DNA of 41,203 bases from Linderina pennispora (Eukaryota; Kickxellomycota; Kickxellomycetes; Kickxellales; Kickxellaceae): the NCBI RefSeq assembly GCF_002104995.1, contig NW_024468326.1:1-41203 (forward strand), in the 5' to 3' direction. Of this stretch, positions 36,629-41,203 are shown in pieces (positions within the stretch are counted from its first letter, which is position 1; each line of letters opens with the position of its first letter). The position numbers and the translations under genes were made by a program. Below the pieces are notes generated by a model that saw nothing but the letters and a program-made list of their open reading frames with translations, made no database searches and was not told the DNA's origin.

Positions 36629-39269
36629 TCAAGGCGCTTGCATTTGGGCAAACTGCCCCAGGTACGTGCTCGCGATGAAGAGGCCGTTGTGGGTGTTGTA
36701 GCCGATTCGGGTGGACGCTACGCCCCTTATGTCCCTCTCCCTGTACAGGTGTGGCCTCCACTGCTTTGTCGCTTCGCCCGGATTCCCCACATACCGCATT
36801 GAGCAGAAAAAGAACCGGTTGTACATAAAAGTCAGCACAATGTGGGTATGCAGCACAGATTTCAAAGGTGCAAAGTTGAGCCGTCTAGAACGCATCGACC
36901 CAATTGTCACGTCAGATGCACCAACAACCTGGTCAAATGCATCCGTGAGGCTCTGCAGTGGGATTTCACCATTGGGAAGCATGGTCTTGGGCCTTAGTGG
37001 CGCCTGCACTTTGATAACGATCTGCGGTAGCATCATTCGCACATTTGCTGGGTCGGTGGCCGGGTCATTTGCAACGTCACTCATGATCACGATGTCAGCC
37101 ATGCCGCCGTCACTAGGGCTAAGCTCAGTGTTGACGGTGCACCCCTGGTATTTCAGCGGCATCAGCAGGGCCGAGACGAAGCACAGGTATGTCTCGACAG
37201 GATGGGTGAGTGGAAACTCGGGTCTTGCCGCCAGGTGCTTGTCAATGAACCAGGCAAACTTTATCAGGTCGCCGTTGTGGATCCCCGTATCATACAGCAC
37301 TGGACTCAATGTCCAAAAGCGATGCCCTGGGTCCGCGCAGCGAGAATGCAGAATCGCTAGCAAAGCTTCAAACGCCTCGTTGTTCGCAACACAGACATGC
37401 CCGTTGACAAGTACCAGGTAGCCAGCCTGGTATAGCTGGCTGAACGCCGATTCTAGCACAGTCCAGCAGCGCTACATTCCCATATGCGGCTTTGGTCGAC
37501 CGATAGGCACATGTGCACCAGGCTGGTGAGTGCGTCGCCATCTATCATGAACGGTACATTGGTGAAGGCACTCTGACTGAGCATCGCTATGCCCTCAGAC
37601 TGGATCTCTGCCTCCAGCGTGCCTGCGGTTGATAAGCTGCCGAAATGATATAGACGGCGGGTCATGTACTCGAGGATTGGCCCCTCAATTAGCTGTCGGA
37701 ATCTCTGGGGCTCGACTATATGCAGCGAGTTGGTATCTAAAGTTTCGCGCAGCGGAATCTGGTGGTCCAAAATCGAGCCTGGATCTGGGCCAGCGTGTTT
37801 GTATCCTTCAATGGCCTCGATGAAGCGAATTACCGAGCGCGTGTTGAAGCAGTACTGCTTGGTCCCGTAGGTGTTGTGGTTGACGGTTTTGAATATGTAC
37901 GACATCAGGTCCTTTTTGAACTGAAACTTAAAGGCTGGAGTGGAGCGGGCGCTACGTCGCTCGACATGGTCGCATATGAGATCCCACGTTTCGGTTTCGG
38001 ATAGACCAAATGCAGCATCAAAGGGGTTAGAAGAGTCTGAGGAAGAACCAACCCCGTGGTGAGGTTGGAATACTTTGTAATCACTTCTGCCAGGCCTCTT
38101 GTGGTAGAGCGGGATGTTATATACACCAGCCAGGACGCCAATCTTCAAATGGCTGTTGTTCTACAAGGATTGTTCGGATAGCAAACACTTTCAGCTGCAG
38201 TGCCTCTCCACCCAAAAGCGGCTATCGGTGCCAGGCACTTACCTTGAATAGCTCATTGTAGAATGCAGAAAATTCGTGCAATATCTGGTCCCGCATAAGC
38301 GTGTCAGCAATACCATTGCTGTATCCAACAAGCTTGGTAATCGCATGGTAGCCGGGCGTATCGTAGTTGTCGATGATGATAACCGAGTTGGCTCCACCTG
38401 GGTACTTGCTGAGAACAGACATGAGCTGTGGCAAAAACTGACGGGTTTCCATTTTGGCATACGGGCGCGCAAAGTCATACAGGCCATCGTACTTTTCCAG
38501 GGTACTGTTGATGAGGGAAACCTTCTCATCTACCGAATAAAACTGCCCCTTGTCGTTCCACAGCCTTTTATCACTGAGATGAGTCTTGAGTAGCGATATG
38601 TAAGGGCGAGAGATCTCGATAATCTTTGACGCTATAGTGTAGAAGGCCTCGTCGGGGCTGCTCACCTCCACAGTCTACAGTTATTGCTGGAAACTGAGTA
38701 CAATGGGGAGGCTGTCAATAAAGAATAGTCATGTGCACCCGATTTTTCTGCTTACTTTAAAATCCATGTAAAACACGGGATACCTTGCGAAATGCTCGGT
38801 GGACAAACGGCTGGTTCCGGTGAAATAGTTCATAGTCTTTGAAGACATGGAGGCGTTTTTCTTTTGGTACCACTGATTCTGCCGACAGGAACTCACGCAG
38901 CATGGTCAGGAACGTCGTCTTTCCGAAGCCACGTGGTGCCAGGCCGGTCAAGACCGTGCATCCTTTGGTCATAATACGCTCAATAGCCATGGACTTGTCG
39001 ACAATGACACCGTCGTCGGAAATAAACCGCGACCACACGTCCTGGCCGACCAGCACGCGTTGGCCATGGGTACGCGGTCTGTTAGGGGTAAGTGTGTTTG
39101 AGTCCAGCGTCTCGTCCTCTGAAATTATGATGTCTTCAGCGGCGCTGTCGTAGCAGGGCTGGCGCGTGTGCTCTTGGAGCTGCTACGCCTACGGGCAGAA
39201 ATGTGGCGGGGGCTTTGTTCTGGGGCTACGGGTGGCCTTGGGTGGCCCATTTGGTTGTGCTTTGGGCAT
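36629..39269 (-). pseudogene. AAA-ATPase_like / PD-(D/E)XK protein, damaged
   Basis: Three exons from the ATG at 39269: 39269-38756, 38674-38243 and 38160-36629. The two introns are clean (81 and 82 bases, GTAAGC and GTAAGT donors). Exon 1 has a basic Pro-rich N-terminus, then SRFISDDGVIVDKSMAI and the Walker A GLAPRGFGKTT. Exon 2 has the Walker B VIIIDNYDTP. Exon 3 ends with a nuclease-like fold (SPSDGGMADIVIM, then IVIKVQ). This is the AAA-ATPase_like (PF09820) plus PDDEXK_9 architecture, expanded in some fungi. Lesions: in-frame TAGs at 39183-39185 and 39189-39191, a one-base shift near 38794-38799, and a break near 37471-37485. In PD-(D/E)XK enzymes the last motif is E-x-K; here KVQ replaces it, so nuclease activity is doubtful. 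Pseudogene or error-hit gene. Confidence 0.7.
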
Positions 39270-40163
39270 TTTAAGGGTTATTTTGAGAGTACAAGTGGGG
39301 TGTAGTATGCTGGATGGAGACGAGATAAGAGGGCTGGTGAGGTGGAGGAAGAGGAGAGACACCTGGAATGCGAGCAACCCATTCCACGCTCTGCTGACCT
39401 CGCTGATCGCTGCAGGCTTATGCGCAAGGTGGGGACAACCTCTTGGGTAATGTGACATGGGAGCCAAACCGACCGACATATGCGAACAGAAGGGATTACT
39501 CGGGGACGATATCCGGATAAGAAAATCAAGAAAAGCCTGCGCGGTAATCAAGCAAGCGCGGGAATTTTACTATCAAAGGTGGTATGCGGTGTTCCGTGGT
39601 ATATCCGGCCACCCACCGATGCACTTTGGTAATATGACAAACATGAAGCCATTCTTGCCTCTGGCTCGCAGTATCTTCACAAAACATGCCAACAATGAGG
39701 GACTGTACCTGATCCCCCACTGTCACCTGGGCCATCCATGCATTGGTCCGTGTAGTGATCTTGGCGTTGGCTCGCGTTAATAGCTCAGGCGCAGAGGCGC
39801 ATTGTTTTTCCTTGCTACCTGCCGCGATCTACCAGTTCAGCTATTAATATGGTGCCCGCCTTACGATAATATTTGAGCGATTTTAGCGATCGAGTGACTA
39901 TGGTGATGCTGACTAAGAAAGGCGCAAAAGCCGAACTGATAATGAGTGCTGTTTGGACCCCAAAGCCTGTCCCCCAGAACCAGGACCGCCCAAAAATCAC
40001 GAAAATTGCATCATCGCTACACAGAATTCCCCATTGACAGTGGCAGGGTCGTTTGTTTAAAAAGTAGTTGAAATTGGCCCGCAAACTTCAGACTTTCGCT
40101 TCTCTACTCCTTATCTCGATTTCTACCTTTTTTCCTTTTTCTTGTGAGCTGCTCACTGCTATA
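39270..40163. other. Intergenic between the AAA-ATPase_like gene and ATM1
   Basis: Contains only short frames. A hydrophobic minus-strand frame at 39815-40084 and a plus-strand one at 39457-39780 have no start context or domain. The right end, with a C/T-rich stretch (about 40100-40145), is the ATM1 promoter and leader. Confidence 0.4.
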
Positions 40164-41203
40164 ATGCTGTCGTCTGCGCTATTCAAGACGAGCATGCGGG
40201 CAGCGTCAGTGCCATTCGGACGGCTGACGGTCTCGAAATTCGCTGCAGCCTCGCATTTCCGACAGCTCAGCACCAAAGCTGCGCACAGCAAGGTGCTGCA
40301 GCACCTCAAACAGCAGTCACAGCCATACCGGCTTTACAGCTCGGCCCGCCCAAGGCACCCACTGAGACACACACAGCCCTGCCCAGCCAGTCGCCCACAG
40401 AGCAAAGCTGGTCCCGGCTCCAGCAAAGAAAAGAGCCGTGGTGCCATGAGCAAGGGCGGGCTCCAGATTATCCTGAGCATGTTCAAGTACGTATGGCCCA
40501 AGGGCGACTGGGCGACCAAGTCGCGGGTCATTACGGCTATAGTGCTGATGCTGGGCAGCAAGCTGCTGAATGTGCAGGTCCCAATGATTTTCAAGAGCAT
40601 CGTGGACGGGCTGAATGTGGATGTGGCGATGCTGGGCGGCACGCTGTCAACGGTGGCAACTGCTATGCTGGTCGGGTATGGCGTTGCTAGGCTAGGGGCT
40701 GCAGCGTTCCAGGAGCTGCGGAATGCAATTTTTGCCAACGTCCAGCAAAGTGCAATCCGCAACCTGGCACTGAACGTGTACAGGCACTTGCTGGACTTGG
40801 ATATCCGCTTCCACCTATCGAGAGAGACTGGTGGACTGACCCGTGCTATTGATCGGGAACCAAGGCATCAGTTTCATTTTGTCCTCGCTGGTAGTGCACC
40901 TGTTCCCGACTCTGCTCGAGATTGGAATGGTGTCGGGAATTCTGGCCTACAAGTTCGGTCCGCAGTACGCGGTGGTCACAGTTGCTACCATGGCGACCTA
41001 CATTGCCTTTACGCTGGCAATCACGCAGTGGAGGACAAAGTTCCGCCGTCAGATGAACGTGGCTGACAACCAGGCGGCCACCGTCGCTGTCGATTCGCTC
41101 ATCAACTACGAGTCAGTCAAGTACTTCAATGCTGAGGAGTTCCAGGCCAAAAAGTACGACAAGGCCCTGGCCAACTACCAGAAGCGGCACTGAAGACCGC
41201 CGA
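40164..41203 (+). CDS. ATM1: Atm1-type mitochondrial ABC transporter, 5' part, frame breaks
   Basis: From ATG 40164 an Arg/Ser/Ala-rich presequence (about 1-90) leads to the transmembrane domain (GGLQIILSMFKYVWPKGDWA, then VARLGAAAFQELRNAIFANV and HLSRETGGLTRAIDR), strongly Atm1-like. At 40855-40865 two short G runs appear one base short each, where Atm1 proteins read DRGTKGIS. The next frame carries on (ILSSLVVHLFPTLLEIGMVS, then ESVKYFNAEEFQAKKYDKAL). Near 41184 another G seems missing, causing a false stop at 41191-41193. Atm1 exports a glutathione-linked sulfur compound from the matrix for cytosolic Fe-S assembly. The nucleotide-binding domain lies beyond the window. Three one-base losses in G runs of a probably essential gene suggest sequence errors. 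Confidence 0.85.

Noticed and set aside
39815-40084. Hydrophobic 89-codon minus-strand frame before ATM1
   Set aside because: One hydrophobic run but no family, no promoter, and it overlaps the ATM1 leader region.

Overview
The window is nuclear DNA of a fungus. Housekeeping proteins (a Golgi SNARE, CCT gamma, Rei1, Tim44, a mitochondrial S14 protein, an Atm1-type ABC transporter) are encoded in compact genes on both strands. The introns are short (76-129 bases), start with GTRNGN and end in YAG. Several genes have fungal TATA boxes and AATAAA signals. GC-rich codon use, few introns, a fungal ECM31/panB gene, a CreC-like WD40 protein and an AAA-ATPase_like/PD-(D/E)XK protein together suggest an early-diverging fungus. 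My best guess is Kickxellomycotina (Coemansia/Linderina-like), but this is inference only. I recognise no rRNA, tRNA or CRISPR.

Left part (1-12.5 kb): two related small secreted Ala-rich proteins (one cut by the window edge), a decayed MFS-transporter fragment, an unrecognised CxC/CxxC protein gene broken into several frames, a Cys4/poly-Q/coiled-coil regulator-like gene, an intact cytochrome P450, a DUF2470 membrane protein, and a medium-chain reductase pseudogene with its NADPH-binding core deleted. Long stretches between these have no convincing gene.

Middle (12.5-28.8 kb): a tight block of intact genes. In order these are the membrin/Bos1 SNARE, ketopantoate hydroxymethyltransferase (pantothenate synthesis), xylulokinase, the copper chaperone for Cu/Zn superoxide dismutase, a large three-SH3 adaptor with the domain order of CIN85/CD2AP, the Rei1 60S-biogenesis factor, CCT gamma, a CreC/WDR20-like WD40 protein and a secreted GH20 hexosaminidase with a C-terminal lectin-like domain. 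XKS1/CCS1 and REI1/CCT3 are divergent pairs. CCT3/creC is a convergent pair 16 bases apart.

Right part (28.8-41.2 kb): a small secreted helical protein, about 4 kb of AT-richer gene-poor sequence, a small secreted six-cysteine protein, Tim44, mitochondrial uS14, a damaged AAA-ATPase_like/PD-(D/E)XK gene, and the 5' part of an Atm1-type ABC transporter.

A striking property cuts across the annotation. Single-base frame breaks, many in short homopolymers, cluster in the outer parts (0.5-6.3 kb and 36.3-41.2 kb) and hit even genes expected to be essential (uS14m, ATM1). The 12.5-36.1 kb block is clean. This looks more like reduced consensus quality toward contig ends than wholesale gene death, although the reductase and probably the AAA gene carry real decay.
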